DNA of 64,000 nucleotides from Chitinophaga arvensicola (GTDB lineage: Bacteria > Bacteroidota > Bacteroidia > Chitinophagales > Chitinophagaceae): the NCBI RefSeq assembly GCF_900110835.1, contig NZ_FOJG01000002.1:2820556-2884555 (forward strand), given 5' to 3'. Below the pieces are notes generated by a model. The model did no database searches. It saw nothing but the letters and a program-made list of their open reading frames with translations, and had not been told where the DNA came from. The stretch's first letter is position 1. Every line of letters begins with the position of its first letter. Both the position numbers and the translations under genes were made by a program. Of the stretch, positions 25,926-34,926 are shown one piece after another.

Positions 25926-27191
25926 ATGAACTATAAAAAAATTCTCCTTTACGCAATACTCTTAGTGGCCGTAGCCACGGGTTGTAAAAAAGCCAACAGC
26001 GATGTGGATCTCAGTGAAGCCATCACCGGTTCCGGTGATGTACACGGCGACGTGTGGGGTATCTGGCCCAAAGGCAGCATCCAGCGCGTATCCGGCGACA
26101 TCATTGTTCCGGAAGGTAAAACACTGGTGATTGAAGAAGGTGTACTCGTGATCATGGACACCCTCGTAAAACCGGAAGTAATTGTAAAAGGTAATCTCTA
26201 TTCTATGGGGACCAAAGAAGCCCCGGTGAGATTTACCATCGAAGAAAATTACCGCACCGACAGCCGTAAATTCGGTAAGCAATGGGGCGGTATCCTGGCT
26301 GCACCTACCTGCGCAGAACTGCTGCTGGATAATACCATCCTGGAATACGGCGGATCTACCACCACAGAATCTTCCACTTCTGTGAAAATGGGACTGTACA
26401 AAGCGGTGAGTGGCGAAAACCTGCCCGCATTATGGTTTAGCAATGCCAGTGGCAAACTGGTAGTCAACAACAGTATCTTCCGCAATTTCAATGAAGATTG
26501 TACTTATATTGAAGGAGGCAGCATTATCTTCACCGGTAACCAGTTCTACAGCACCGGCATCACCGGCGGAGAAGGTATCAACATCAAATCCGGTTGCGTG
26601 GCAGATGTAAGCTACAACCTGTTTTATGCTACCAATACCAATGCCCTGAAACTGTCGAACTCCGGTACCAAAACACCACAGGCACACGTGATCGCATATA
26701 ACAACACCATCCTCAATACCGGCTGGAGAAGACCTACCGTAAAAGGTGGTTCTATCTGGCTGGAAGCCACTGTATTTGCAGAGCTTCACAATAACCTGTT
26801 TGCCAACGCACGTTTTGGTGTGAAGAGAGATACCAAAAAACCGGAAGACTCCCGCTCCGTAGTGAGCCACGATCTTTACTATGGCTTTGACCAGGCAACG
26901 GTAAATCAGTTTCAGCCTTCTGCCGATATCGTAGGTGGTAAGAACGAAATCATTGGCACCAAAGCCGGTGAGAACGATCCGAAGTTTGTGAATTATCCAT
27001 TGAATACACCGATGAATAACGCAGATTTCAACCAGAGCTGGGACTTCCATGTACAGGCCGGTTCACCTGCCCTCGGCGCCGGTACCACTGCCTTTACCCG
27101 TAATTTCCCGGGTGGACTGGTAGTAAACGACCGCAACTACGCCTCCCCTGCTCCTTCTTCCAACATCGGCGCCTTCGGTACCAAAAACTAA
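25926..27191 (+). CDS. Parallel beta-helix lipoprotein
   Basis: This 421-residue lipoprotein has a lipobox ending ATGC (Cys20). The mature chain has the ladder pattern of a right-handed parallel beta-helix, with repeated short strands and asparagines (LVVNNSIFRNF, IIFTGNQFYST, VIAYNNTILNTGWRR, AELHNNLFANA). No catalytic motif of pectate lyases was identified, so it may be a binding protein. It is homologous throughout to the protein encoded at 62533-64000; shared landmarks include YNNT, GSI, the terminal FVNY, and SPA-GAG. It lies 23 bp after the TonB receptor and 17 bp before the phytase, so it belongs to the operon and probably works at the cell surface with the receptor. Confidence 0.85.
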   Translation: MNYKKILLYAILLVAVATGCKKANSDVDLSEAITGSGDVHGDVWGIWPKGSIQRVSGDIIVPEGKTLVIEEGVLVIMDTLVKPEVIVKGNLYSMGTKEAPVRFTIEENYRTDSRKFGKQWGGILAAPTCAELLLDNTILEYGGSTTTESSTSVKMGLYKAVSGENLPALWFSNASGKLVVNNSIFRNFNEDCTYIEGGSIIFTGNQFYSTGITGGEGINIKSGCVADVSYNLFYATNTNALKLSNSGTKTPQAHVIAYNNTILNTGWRRPTVKGGSIWLEATVFAELHNNLFANARFGVKRDTKKPEDSRSVVSHDLYYGFDQATVNQFQPSADIVGGKNEIIGTKAGENDPKFVNYPLNTPMNNADFNQSWDFHVQAGSPALGAGTTAFTRNFPGGLVVNDRNYASPAPSSNIGAFGTKN

Positions 27192-27208
27192 TCAACGTAC
27201 TAACATCC

Positions 27209-28297
27209 ATGATTAAACGTAATATATTATTTTCCGCAGCAGTCCCCGGACTGCTGTGTTTTCTTGCCTGCGCAAGACCAGTGAGCAAAGCCACCAGCCA
27301 GCAGGTATATACAGACACCACTGTGGCCATCAAACCGGTGATCATCACCGAACCGGTACAATTTGACTCCGACGATCCGGCCATCTGGGTAAACCCGGCC
27401 AACCCGGCACAAAGCCTGGTAATAGGTACCGATAAATCGGCCGAAGGCGCCCTGTATGTATTTGACCTCAACGGAAAGATCAAACAGGTGGTATCTCACC
27501 TGCAACGTCCCAACAATGTGGACATCGCCTATGGCCTGCTGCTCAACGGAAAACGTGTAGACTATGCCGTTACCACCGAACGTATCACCCATAAACTCCG
27601 TTTCTTCTCCCTGCCGGATATGCAACCCATCGATGATGGCGGTATTCCGGTGTTTGAAGGGGAAACAGAAAAACAATACCGGGATGGTATGGGCATCGCG
27701 GTATACACCAATAAAAAAGGAGAACACTACGCCATTGTAGGCCGTAAAACCGGTCCGCAGGATGGCAGCTACCTGTGGCAATACCGGCTCTCCGACAATG
27801 GCGCCGGCAAAATAAAAGCTACCCTGGTACGTAAGTTCGGACAGTATAGCGGTAAAAAAGAAATAGAATCCATCGCGGTAGACAATGAAGCCGGGTATAT
27901 CTATTATTCCGATGAACAACATGGCGTAAGACAATACTATGCCGATCCTGAAAAAGGTAACGAAGAATTATCATTGTTCGCCACTACCGGATTTACAGAG
28001 GATCATGAAGGTATTTCCATTTACAAAACCGGGCCGGAAAAGGGATATATCCTGGTATCCGACCAGGGTGCCAACAAATTTCATATCTTCAACAGAACAG
28101 GCACTACCCATACCTTACAGAAAATAGTGAAAGTGAGTGCAGGTCACAGCGATGGTTCGGACGTGGTGAATATACCGTTGAACGATACCTTCCGTCATGG
28201 GCTGTTTGTAGTGATGAGTGACGACCGGACTTTCCATTATTATCGCTGGGAAGATATCGCCGGTAAGCAGCTGGACTATGCGCCAACAAAAAAATAG
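27209..28297 (+). CDS. Beta-propeller phytase (3-phytase) lipoprotein
   Basis: This 362-residue lipoprotein has a lipobox ending FLAC (Cys21). It is a six-bladed, calcium-dependent phytase that removes phosphate groups from inositol hexakisphosphate. Family signatures are DSDDPAIWVNPANPAQSLVI, GTDKSAEGALYVFDLNGK, YRDGMGIAVY, the IESIAVD and YYSDEQHGVRQY strand, EDHEGISIYKT and DQGANKFHIFNR. The length is normal for a single-domain enzyme. It lies between the beta-helix lipoprotein and a phosphatase gene, giving a coherent phosphate-harvesting set. The call is strong; the in vivo substrate could include other inositol phosphates. Confidence 0.95.
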   Translation: MIKRNILFSAAVPGLLCFLACARPVSKATSQQVYTDTTVAIKPVIITEPVQFDSDDPAIWVNPANPAQSLVIGTDKSAEGALYVFDLNGKIKQVVSHLQRPNNVDIAYGLLLNGKRVDYAVTTERITHKLRFFSLPDMQPIDDGGIPVFEGETEKQYRDGMGIAVYTNKKGEHYAIVGRKTGPQDGSYLWQYRLSDNGAGKIKATLVRKFGQYSGKKEIESIAVDNEAGYIYYSDEQHGVRQYYADPEKGNEELSLFATTGFTEDHEGISIYKTGPEKGYILVSDQGANKFHIFNRTGTTHTLQKIVKVSAGHSDGSDVVNIPLNDTFRHGLFVVMSDDRTFHYYRWEDIAGKQLDYAPTKK

Positions 28298-28307
28298 TAT
28301 CTCTCAT

Positions 28308-29876
28308 ATGAAATCAATTCTTCTCGCTTTCCTGTGCCTGTTTGCCGGTTTATTGCCGGTACAGGCACAGGAAGTGGCCGCAAAGAAAGTCTCCATCGCG
28401 GCAAAACTGATCCGTGGTCCCTATCTCCAGGCAGCAGGCACCCAACAGATGCTGATCCGCTGGCGCACCGATGCTTCCGCCCGCAGCCGTGTATTTTACG
28501 GCACTTCGCCGGATAAACTGGATCAGCAGGCAGATGACGCCAACCTGGTAACAGAGCATAAAGTGTTACTCACGCACCTGCAGCCCAACACCCGCTACTA
28601 TTACAGCATCGGTGATTACAAAAACGTATTGCAGGGCAATGCAGACAATTTCTTTACAACGCTTCCCGAAGCAGGTAAAACAGACCTGTACCGCATTGCG
28701 GCACTGGGCGACTGCGGCGATGGTTCTACCAATCAGCAACTCGTAAAGGAACAGCTGATAAAGTATATCGGTAATAATTACCTGAATGCCTGGATCCTGC
28801 TGGGTGACAACGCTTATCCAAATGGTACGGATGCAGAATACCAGAGTAAGTTCTTCAATGTATACAAAGACGACCTGCTGAAAAAGTATCCGCTGTTCCC
28901 GGCTCCCGGCAATCATGATTACCATGATACCGATATCTCGGAAGCGTATGCACAGCTGTCGCACCAGACCAATTACTACCAGAATTTCTCCATGCCTTCC
29001 GAAGGTGAATCCGGTGGTGTGCCCTCGCACTCCCCTTCTTTCTATTCCTTCGACATCGGGAATATCCATTTCCTGTCGCTCGACAGCTATGGTAAAGAAG
29101 ACAGCGCCTATCGTCTCTACGATACCACCGGGCCACAGGTAACCTGGATTAAAAAAGACCTGGCTGCCAATAAAAACAAAGGCTGGGTTATCGCCTACTG
29201 GCATCATCCTCCTTATACCATGGGTTCTCACAACTCTGATGAAGAAGATGAACTGGTACACATCCGCGAAAACTTTATCCAGATACTGGAACGTAACGGA
29301 GTAGACCTGGTATTGAACGGTCATAGTCATGATTACGAAAGAAGCCGCCTGATCAAAGGACATTATGGTCCGGTAGCCAGCTTCAATCCCGCCAAACACA
29401 ATGTGAGCAACTCTTCCGGCAGATACGATGGCGCTCCCAACTCCGCGCCTTACGTGAAGGATAGTGTGCACAATACAGGTACCGTATATGTAGTGAGCGG
29501 TTCTGCGGGAAAACTGGGTGGCAAACAATCTATCTATCCGCACCACGCCATGTACTTTGCAGACCAGGCACATGGTGGTTCCAGTATCCTGGAAATACAG
29601 GACAACCGGCTGGACCTGAAATGGATCTGCGCTGATGGCATCATCCGCGATCAGTTTACCATGATGAAAAACGTGAACCGGAATACGGAGATCCGCATCA
29701 AAAAAGGACAACCCGCTGTATTGACCGCCTCCTTCATTGGTACCTACAAATGGAATAACCGTACCGACAACACCCGCAGTATAACGGTAACGCCTACTGC
29801 AGCGGTAACAAAATATACCGTGGTGGATGCGTACAACAATATCAAAGATACCTTCACCGTATATGCGTCGAAGTAA
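28308..29876 (+). CDS. Purple acid phosphatase-like metallophosphoesterase, secreted
   Basis: This protein has 522 residues; the ATG at 28308 gives a signal peptide (MKSILLAFLCLFAGLLPVQA), while the longer frame to 28218 overlaps the phytase gene. An N-terminal fibronectin-like domain (LIRGPYLQAAGTQQMLIRWR) is followed by the calcineurin-like fold with all metal motifs in order: GDCGDG, GDNAYPNG, GNHDYHD, YWHHPP, GHSHDYERS. A C-terminal beta-domain of about 70 residues follows. It should release phosphate from monoesters left by the phytase. It starts 10 bp after the phytase stop and its end overlaps the next gene by 14 bp, which indicates tight co-expression. Confidence 0.94.
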   Translation: MKSILLAFLCLFAGLLPVQAQEVAAKKVSIAAKLIRGPYLQAAGTQQMLIRWRTDASARSRVFYGTSPDKLDQQADDANLVTEHKVLLTHLQPNTRYYYSIGDYKNVLQGNADNFFTTLPEAGKTDLYRIAALGDCGDGSTNQQLVKEQLIKYIGNNYLNAWILLGDNAYPNGTDAEYQSKFFNVYKDDLLKKYPLFPAPGNHDYHDTDISEAYAQLSHQTNYYQNFSMPSEGESGGVPSHSPSFYSFDIGNIHFLSLDSYGKEDSAYRLYDTTGPQVTWIKKDLAANKNKGWVIAYWHHPPYTMGSHNSDEEDELVHIRENFIQILERNGVDLVLNGHSHDYERSRLIKGHYGPVASFNPAKHNVSNSSGRYDGAPNSAPYVKDSVHNTGTVYVVSGSAGKLGGKQSIYPHHAMYFADQAHGGSSILEIQDNRLDLKWICADGIIRDQFTMMKNVNRNTEIRIKKGQPAVLTASFIGTYKWNNRTDNTRSITVTPTAAVTKYTVVDAYNNIKDTFTVYASK

Positions 29877-31683
29877 GTGCATATGGAGCTTGTTTATACT
29901 CCTGGCGGTGTTCGCCGCCTGGGGATTCAAGCAATCTGCCAACGATAACGGTGTTACCAATACCATTGCCATTTTCAGGGAAGGCGCCGAAGATTTTTCG
30001 GCCGCCTCCCTGGAACTGGAACAAGCCATTCATGCTATCAGCACTGAACATCCCGAAAGTATTACTGCCGCCAAAAAAGCACTGAAAAAAAGCCGCCTGC
30101 AGTATAAGCAGATAGAATTCTTCCTCGACTACTTTTTCTTTTCCTCCTCGATGGTGTACAACCGTCCTGCTAAAACAGAAATAGATGAGCCCTACATGGA
30201 ATACCAGGCGCCATCAGGTTTACAGCAGATAGCCGTATTATTGTTTGATAAAGATCCTGTTTCCCATAAGAAGATACTGGAAACGGAAGCCCATGTGATC
30301 AGCACGGCGGCCGCCGATCTTCCTTCCCTGCTGTATCAGTTCAGTACCAGCGACAAAGCCATTATGGAAAGCATCCGCATCGAACTGGTACGCCTGTACG
30401 CCGGTGGCATCACCGGTTATGATGCACCGGAATTAAAGAGCGGTATTGCCGAAACAGCACAATCGGTGCGTACACTCCAGGCCGTGCTGGCACCCTGGTT
30501 AGCGAGCCTCTCTCCCGAAACAAAGAAAGTTAGTCTTTACCTGCAACAGTGCATACACTACCTCGATGCACATCCCGACTTTGACACCTTCGACCGGCTT
30601 CAATTCCTCACAGCATACGGTCTTCCTTTACAGGAGGCGGTGAATACGCTGATAACATCGCTGCAACTGGAACTGCATACCCGCAGTGCGCTTAATTACA
30701 AGGCAAAAAACCTGTTCAGCAAAGATGCCCTGGACCCCGCTGCATTTGCTAACGGGCAGGTATATACGGAGGCAGAAAAGATACTCGGCCAAAAGCTGTT
30801 TTTTGAAAAAGCATTATCCGGCAACAATGGGCGTAATTGCGCTACCTGTCACCGGCCGGAACTATATTTTACTGATGGTTTACGCACCAGTACTGCCATT
30901 GATGGTACAACCAGCGTGAGAAGAAATGCCCCGGCACTTTCCTATGCGGCGTTTCAATATGCGCAGTTCTGGGATGGAAGGGCCGGTACTTTATCAAAAC
31001 AGATCCTGACTGTGATCAGCAATCCGCAGGAAATGAACGGCAACCACGCCGTGATTGTGGCCCGTTTAAAGGATAGTCTTTTTTACAGGGATGCTTTCCG
31101 CGAAGCATTCCCTCGCGATACGGGTATCACCATGCCACAGATAGCTACCGCCATAGCGGCTTATCTCAGCACCCTGGCGCCGATGAACAGCGCCATGGAT
31201 GATTATTTTGCAGGGAACAAACAGGCCATGACACCCGCACAGATCCGGGGCTTCAATTTGTTTACCGGCAAAGCCCAGTGCGCTACCTGCCACTTCGCAC
31301 CGCTGTTCAACGGTCTTACGCCACCATTGTACCAGTTCACCGAATTTGAGAATCTCGGCATGCCAGCCAACGACGACCTGCTGCATCCACAAGCCGACAA
31401 GGATAGCGGCCGTTATGAGTTTTTCCCGATCGAATTTTACCAGCGTGCGTTTAAAACGCCAACCGTCCGCAACAGCGCCATGACAGCCCCTTACATGCAC
31501 AACGGCGCTTTCCGCGACCTGGAAAAAGTAATGGCCTTTTATAATGCCGGCGGTGGTAATGGCATTGGTATGAACGATCCCTATCAGACCCTTTCTCCCA
31601 CCCCGCTTCACCTGAGCGATACAGAAATCAGCGACCTGGTAGCGTTTATGCACGCGCTGACCGATAAACCGGCTGCTCCGTAG
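29863..31683 (+). CDS. Di-haem cytochrome c peroxidase family protein with long N-terminal helical domain
   Basis: This protein has 606 residues; the ATG at 29863 lies inside the end of the phosphatase gene (14-bp overlap) and gives a membrane or signal segment (IWSLFILLAVFAAWGF). The first 300 residues are helical and unlike the usual peroxidase, resembling an imelysin-like periplasmic domain. The second half is a MauG/CcpA-type core with two haem sites, NCATCH near residue 326 and QCATCH near 472, plus FKTPTVRN and APYMHNG. It acts in the periplasm on peroxide or another redox partner. Why it ends a phosphate-scavenging operon is unclear; metal or redox coupling is possible. Confidence 0.9.
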   Translation: MRRSKCIWSLFILLAVFAAWGFKQSANDNGVTNTIAIFREGAEDFSAASLELEQAIHAISTEHPESITAAKKALKKSRLQYKQIEFFLDYFFFSSSMVYNRPAKTEIDEPYMEYQAPSGLQQIAVLLFDKDPVSHKKILETEAHVISTAAADLPSLLYQFSTSDKAIMESIRIELVRLYAGGITGYDAPELKSGIAETAQSVRTLQAVLAPWLASLSPETKKVSLYLQQCIHYLDAHPDFDTFDRLQFLTAYGLPLQEAVNTLITSLQLELHTRSALNYKAKNLFSKDALDPAAFANGQVYTEAEKILGQKLFFEKALSGNNGRNCATCHRPELYFTDGLRTSTAIDGTTSVRRNAPALSYAAFQYAQFWDGRAGTLSKQILTVISNPQEMNGNHAVIVARLKDSLFYRDAFREAFPRDTGITMPQIATAIAAYLSTLAPMNSAMDDYFAGNKQAMTPAQIRGFNLFTGKAQCATCHFAPLFNGLTPPLYQFTEFENLGMPANDDLLHPQADKDSGRYEFFPIEFYQRAFKTPTVRNSAMTAPYMHNGAFRDLEKVMAFYNAGGGNGIGMNDPYQTLSPTPLHLSDTEISDLVAFMHALTDKPAAP

Positions 31684-31740
31684 AACTACTGATTTTTATT
31701 TTCCAAGACTTATACGGATAGCTGGTGCCCCTCCACCTGG

Positions 31741-31748
31741 TACCTTTG
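31741..31748 (+). promoter_or_regulatory. Promoter -7 element (TACCTTTG)
   Basis: TACCTTTG is a perfect match to the Bacteroidota TAnnTTTG element, 18 bp before the ATG at 31767. No clear TTG lies at the -33 position. Confidence 0.5.
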
Positions 31749-31766
31749 CGGGTAAATAACCCCATC

Positions 31767-32831
31767 ATGAAAAAGATCATCGGCATGGCCGGGATACTTT
31801 GTATTTCCGGCATCGCCACCATAGCGCAAACTGCACTCAAAATAAAGCTCCAGCCCATTGCAGCCAGTATCCCCGCCCCACCGGCTTCCCTGGAAGAAGC
31901 CTATAAATATGCACATCCTCCCACAGCAACAGTGAGCACCGTGAATACCAGGCAGGCCATCTACCAGCAGGCTCAGGATCAGCTGGCAGCGGTGATGACC
32001 AAACTGGAAGCCAACCCCAACGAGGCTCCGAAAACAACGGAACAGCAGGCAGATGTGGCGGTATCACTCGCAAAAAGCGGCAATGCATTTGTGAATGGCA
32101 GCCCCGAAATGCAGGCTGCTATGAAAGCATTCTATCTCAAACTGCAGGGCGACGAAAAGTTTGCGGCCGCCTTTGAGGAAAAAAGCGAGGAAGAAAAAAT
32201 AGCATATATACAACAGTTCCTGAGCAGTTATCATATCAAAGCCCCCTCACCATCAGCTGCTGCCAATAAATCCGCCGACCCCGGCAAAGAAGCCATAGAC
32301 ATCAGGAAGCTGACAGAAGAAATGCTGCAATACCAGCAAGCCCTGGACACAAAATATTACCGGCCTTTATCCAAACCGGATGAATCTGCACACCAGGCGT
32401 TATCCGCAAAAGAAGCTGCCGAGCTAAAAGCCTTACCTATTGTGAAAATGGGGGAATACAGCGGGGCAGATCCCTTAAAAGAAAAGCAAATACGCAACAA
32501 ATACTTCAACGAACACATGAAAGTAGCCAAAGCCCAGCTGGAACGGGATCATAAGTTATGGCAGCAGTATAAAACGGAACTCCTCGCCGGACTAGCCCGT
32601 TTTGATGGCAAACTTGAGGCGATCGACTGGGGCGGCAAACTGGTAAATCCCCTGCTGAAACCAGGCATTGCCAGTATCCAGAAGGGATTACTGGAAATGA
32701 CCGATCATATGGTAGCCTGCGAACATATCATGACCTGGCAGGCGGCTTCCTGGTACGCCGGTTACCTGGGCCGGCCGGAAACAGCGGCACGTGCAAAAGA
32801 GATTACCATGGCGTATGCGGGGATTCTTTGA
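31767..32831 (+). CDS. Secreted helical protein of unknown function
   Basis: This protein has 354 residues; the ATG at 31767 gives the signal peptide MKKIIGMAGILCISGIATIA. The mature chain is almost entirely helical and charged, with a Pro/Ala-rich linker near PSPSAAANKSADPG. It contains no recognised catalytic motif, cysteine pair or repeat. A perfect -7 element lies just upstream, so it is probably expressed independently of the peroxidase gene before it. Function unknown. Confidence 0.75.
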   Translation: MKKIIGMAGILCISGIATIAQTALKIKLQPIAASIPAPPASLEEAYKYAHPPTATVSTVNTRQAIYQQAQDQLAAVMTKLEANPNEAPKTTEQQADVAVSLAKSGNAFVNGSPEMQAAMKAFYLKLQGDEKFAAAFEEKSEEEKIAYIQQFLSSYHIKAPSPSAAANKSADPGKEAIDIRKLTEEMLQYQQALDTKYYRPLSKPDESAHQALSAKEAAELKALPIVKMGEYSGADPLKEKQIRNKYFNEHMKVAKAQLERDHKLWQQYKTELLAGLARFDGKLEAIDWGGKLVNPLLKPGIASIQKGLLEMTDHMVACEHIMTWQAASWYAGYLGRPETAARAKEITMAYAGIL

Positions 32832-32883
32832 TTAATACAACTAATGCTGTTGTTTTCACAATTTTCAGGTGTCGGCTTCCACT

Positions 32884-32891
32884 TACCTTTG
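32884..32891 (+). promoter_or_regulatory. Promoter -7 element (TACCTTTG)
   Basis: TACCTTTG lies 20 bp before the aldo/keto reductase ATG, with TTTTC about 18 bp further upstream. The same arrangement (TTTTC, 18 bp, TACCTTTG) recurs on the minus strand at 35886-35893, which supports both. Confidence 0.6.
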
Positions 32892-32911
32892 ATCCATCAA
32901 AATCAAGAAAA

Positions 32912-33763
32912 ATGGCAACGACACAAATATCATCCACCAGCACCTTTTTGTTAGGTGGTGACTTACAAATTAACCGCTTAGGTTATGGCGCTATGCAGTT
33001 AGCCGGCGCCGGGGTTTTCGGCGAAGTAGCCGACCGTCCCAATGCGATCAAAGTATTGCAACAGGTAGTGGCTTCCGGCGTGAACTTTATCGACACCGCT
33101 GCGGCTTATGGCCCCGGTTTCAATGAACGCCTGATTGCAGATGCCCTGCATCCTTACCAGGAAGGCCTCGTTATCGCCACCAAAGGCGGCTTCCAGCGCC
33201 CCAACGCCCAACAATGGATACCTGATGGCCGCCCGGAATGGATCACTCAGAATATCGAGGAAAGCCTCCGGAACCTGAAAGTAGATACCATTGATCTCTG
33301 GCAGTTACACCGCATAGACCCGAATGTACCCTTAGAAGAAACCCTGGCGCCGGTAGTAGCCGCAGTAAAGGCAGGTAAAATCAAACACGTAGGATTATCT
33401 GAAGTGAATGTGGAACAGATTGAGCAGGCAGCCAAAGTATTGCCCATCGTTTCTGTACAAAACCTCTATAACCTCGGCAACCGCCAATGGGAATCCGTAC
33501 TGGATTATACCGTAGAAAAAGGAATTGCCTTTATTCCCTGGTATCCGCTGGCTTCCGGTCCGCACACCCTGGAAGAAAAAATCAGTAAAATAGCGGCACG
33601 TCACAATGCTACCACTGCACAGATTGCACTGGCCTGGCTGTTGAAACGTGCTTCCAACATCCTGCTGATCCCGGGTACCAAAAGTCTCGCACACCTGGAA
33701 GAGAATCTCAAAGCAGCTTCCATCGAATTATCTGAAGAAGATTTTCAGGCACTGAGTAAGTAA
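32912..33763 (+). CDS. Aldo/keto reductase
   Basis: This 283-residue cytosolic NADPH-dependent oxidoreductase has the (beta/alpha)8 AKR fold. The tetrad is visible as Asp61 and Tyr66 in FIDTAAAYG, Lys91 in ATKGG and His133 in LWQLHRID. The C-terminal cofactor segment is LIPGTKSLAHLEENLKAA. The ATG at 32912 follows a clear promoter, and a strong terminator lies just after the stop, so it is a single-gene unit. The substrate is unknown; general detoxification of aldehydes is typical of the family. Confidence 0.93.
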   Translation: MATTQISSTSTFLLGGDLQINRLGYGAMQLAGAGVFGEVADRPNAIKVLQQVVASGVNFIDTAAAYGPGFNERLIADALHPYQEGLVIATKGGFQRPNAQQWIPDGRPEWITQNIEESLRNLKVDTIDLWQLHRIDPNVPLEETLAPVVAAVKAGKIKHVGLSEVNVEQIEQAAKVLPIVSVQNLYNLGNRQWESVLDYTVEKGIAFIPWYPLASGPHTLEEKISKIAARHNATTAQIALAWLLKRASNILLIPGTKSLAHLEENLKAASIELSEEDFQALSK

Positions 33764-33783
33764 GGAAACCATACAAAATAAGC

Positions 33784-33827
33784 ACAACGGGAGCTTCAAG
33801 GTGTTACTTTGAAGCTCCCGTTGTTTT
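33784..33827 (+). terminator. Intrinsic terminator after the aldo/keto reductase
   Basis: A perfect 16-bp stem (ACAACGGGAGCTTCAA at 33784-33799 with its complement at 33809-33824) with a nine-base loop leads into GTTTTATG, 21 bp after the stop. Confidence 0.88.
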
Positions 33828-34051
33828 ATGACGCACCCCTACAAATTGAATAAAAATTAAATGTTAAACATTCTCTAAAAACAACCGGCCCCGTTCCCTT
33901 CCATTCAATTGCCCCTTACATTGCACTAGAATCGATTTAGCATTTATTGGAATACCTGCTTTACCTGCAACAAAAAATAGTCACACGCCTATGCTGTATT
34001 ATTGAAACAGTTCAACATATTCCTTCACGTCAAAACCTACAACAATTACCG

Positions 34052-34885
34052 ATGAGTACTTATTCAAAAAAGTTACTTCCCTTATTCAGATGGAGCAGTA
34101 TCGCATGTGGATTGATCGTACTGCTGTCCTGTACAAAAAAAGAGAATATCACCACTATTGATACCAGCGGGGGAAAAGCTGCTGCCGGCGCAGATCTCGG
34201 AGATCCGGCCAAAAAGGAAATAGCCATGCAACTGGTAGCCAGTGCGGAAAACAGTACGCTCGACTGGCGGGGTCAGTTTCAGTATGTGGAAGACATTAAA
34301 GATGGACGCGGTTATACGACGGGTATCGTTGGCTTTACTACCGGCACCGGCGATGTACTGCAACTGGTAAACCTGTACCAGTCAAAAGCACCCGGCAATG
34401 TATTGTCGGCCTACCTGCCGGCACTGATCAGGGTCAATGGCAGCGATTCCCATGCAGGTCTTGATCCCGGCTTTCCGGCTGCCTGGCGTCAGGCCGCAAA
34501 GGATACGCTTTTCCAGCAAATCCAGGTACAGGTATGTGATAGTCTTTATTTTTTTCCTGCCCGCGAGCTGGCAAAAAAAGACGGTTTAAATATCCTGGGG
34601 CAGTTTATTTATTTTGATGCAGCTGTTATGCACGGGTATGAAGGACTGGAACAGATCAGGAATAAGACGCTGCTTTCTGCAACTACTCCGGCGGCAGGAG
34701 GAGGAGAAGAAGCATACCTGGAGATATTCTTAAACAACCGTGTAACAGAAATGAAAAAAGAGGCCGCGCATGATGATGTGAGCAGAGTGGAAGGCGCGCA
34801 AAGAAAGTTCTTACGTGAACATAACCTGAGCCTTACCCCTCCCTTGAAATGGAAAATATATGATGTGGATTACAGCATAAAATAA
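34052..34885 (+). CDS. GH46 chitosanase, predicted lipoprotein
   Basis: This 277-residue endo-chitosanase cleaves beta-1,4-glucosamine chains. The GH46 signature is clear: Glu66 in SAENSTLDW and Asp84 in EDIKDGRGYT keep the 18-residue spacing of the catalytic pair in Streptomyces enzymes. The segments GIVGFTTGTGD, VLSAYLPAL, MHGYEG and AAHDDVSRVEGAQRKFL also match. The ATG at 34052 gives a lipobox LLSC (Cys27) followed by a short Thr/Gly/Ala linker. Anchoring differs from the freely secreted Gram-positive enzymes. It stands alone between terminators and may support fungal-wall or chitin-derived feeding. Confidence 0.93.
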   Translation: MSTYSKKLLPLFRWSSIACGLIVLLSCTKKENITTIDTSGGKAAAGADLGDPAKKEIAMQLVASAENSTLDWRGQFQYVEDIKDGRGYTTGIVGFTTGTGDVLQLVNLYQSKAPGNVLSAYLPALIRVNGSDSHAGLDPGFPAAWRQAAKDTLFQQIQVQVCDSLYFFPARELAKKDGLNILGQFIYFDAAVMHGYEGLEQIRNKTLLSATTPAAGGGEEAYLEIFLNNRVTEMKKEAAHDDVSRVEGAQRKFLREHNLSLTPPLKWKIYDVDYSIK

Positions 34886-34896
34886 AGGCAAAAAGA

Positions 34897-34917
34897 AGGG
34901 GGCCAGTAAAGCCCCCT
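34897..34917. terminator. GC-rich stem-loop between convergent genes
   Basis: AGGGGGC (34897-34903) pairs with GCCCCCT (34911-34917) around a seven-base loop, 11 bp after the chitosanase stop, with an A-rich left flank that becomes a T-tract for the minus-strand gene. Confidence 0.7.
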
Positions 34918-34926
34918 CCTATATCA

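Noticed and set aside
28566..30029. Minus-strand open frame of 487 codons
   Set aside because: It lies opposite the phosphatase and peroxidase genes, both of which carry full catalytic motifs. Its translation is a typical reverse-frame shadow with no domain.
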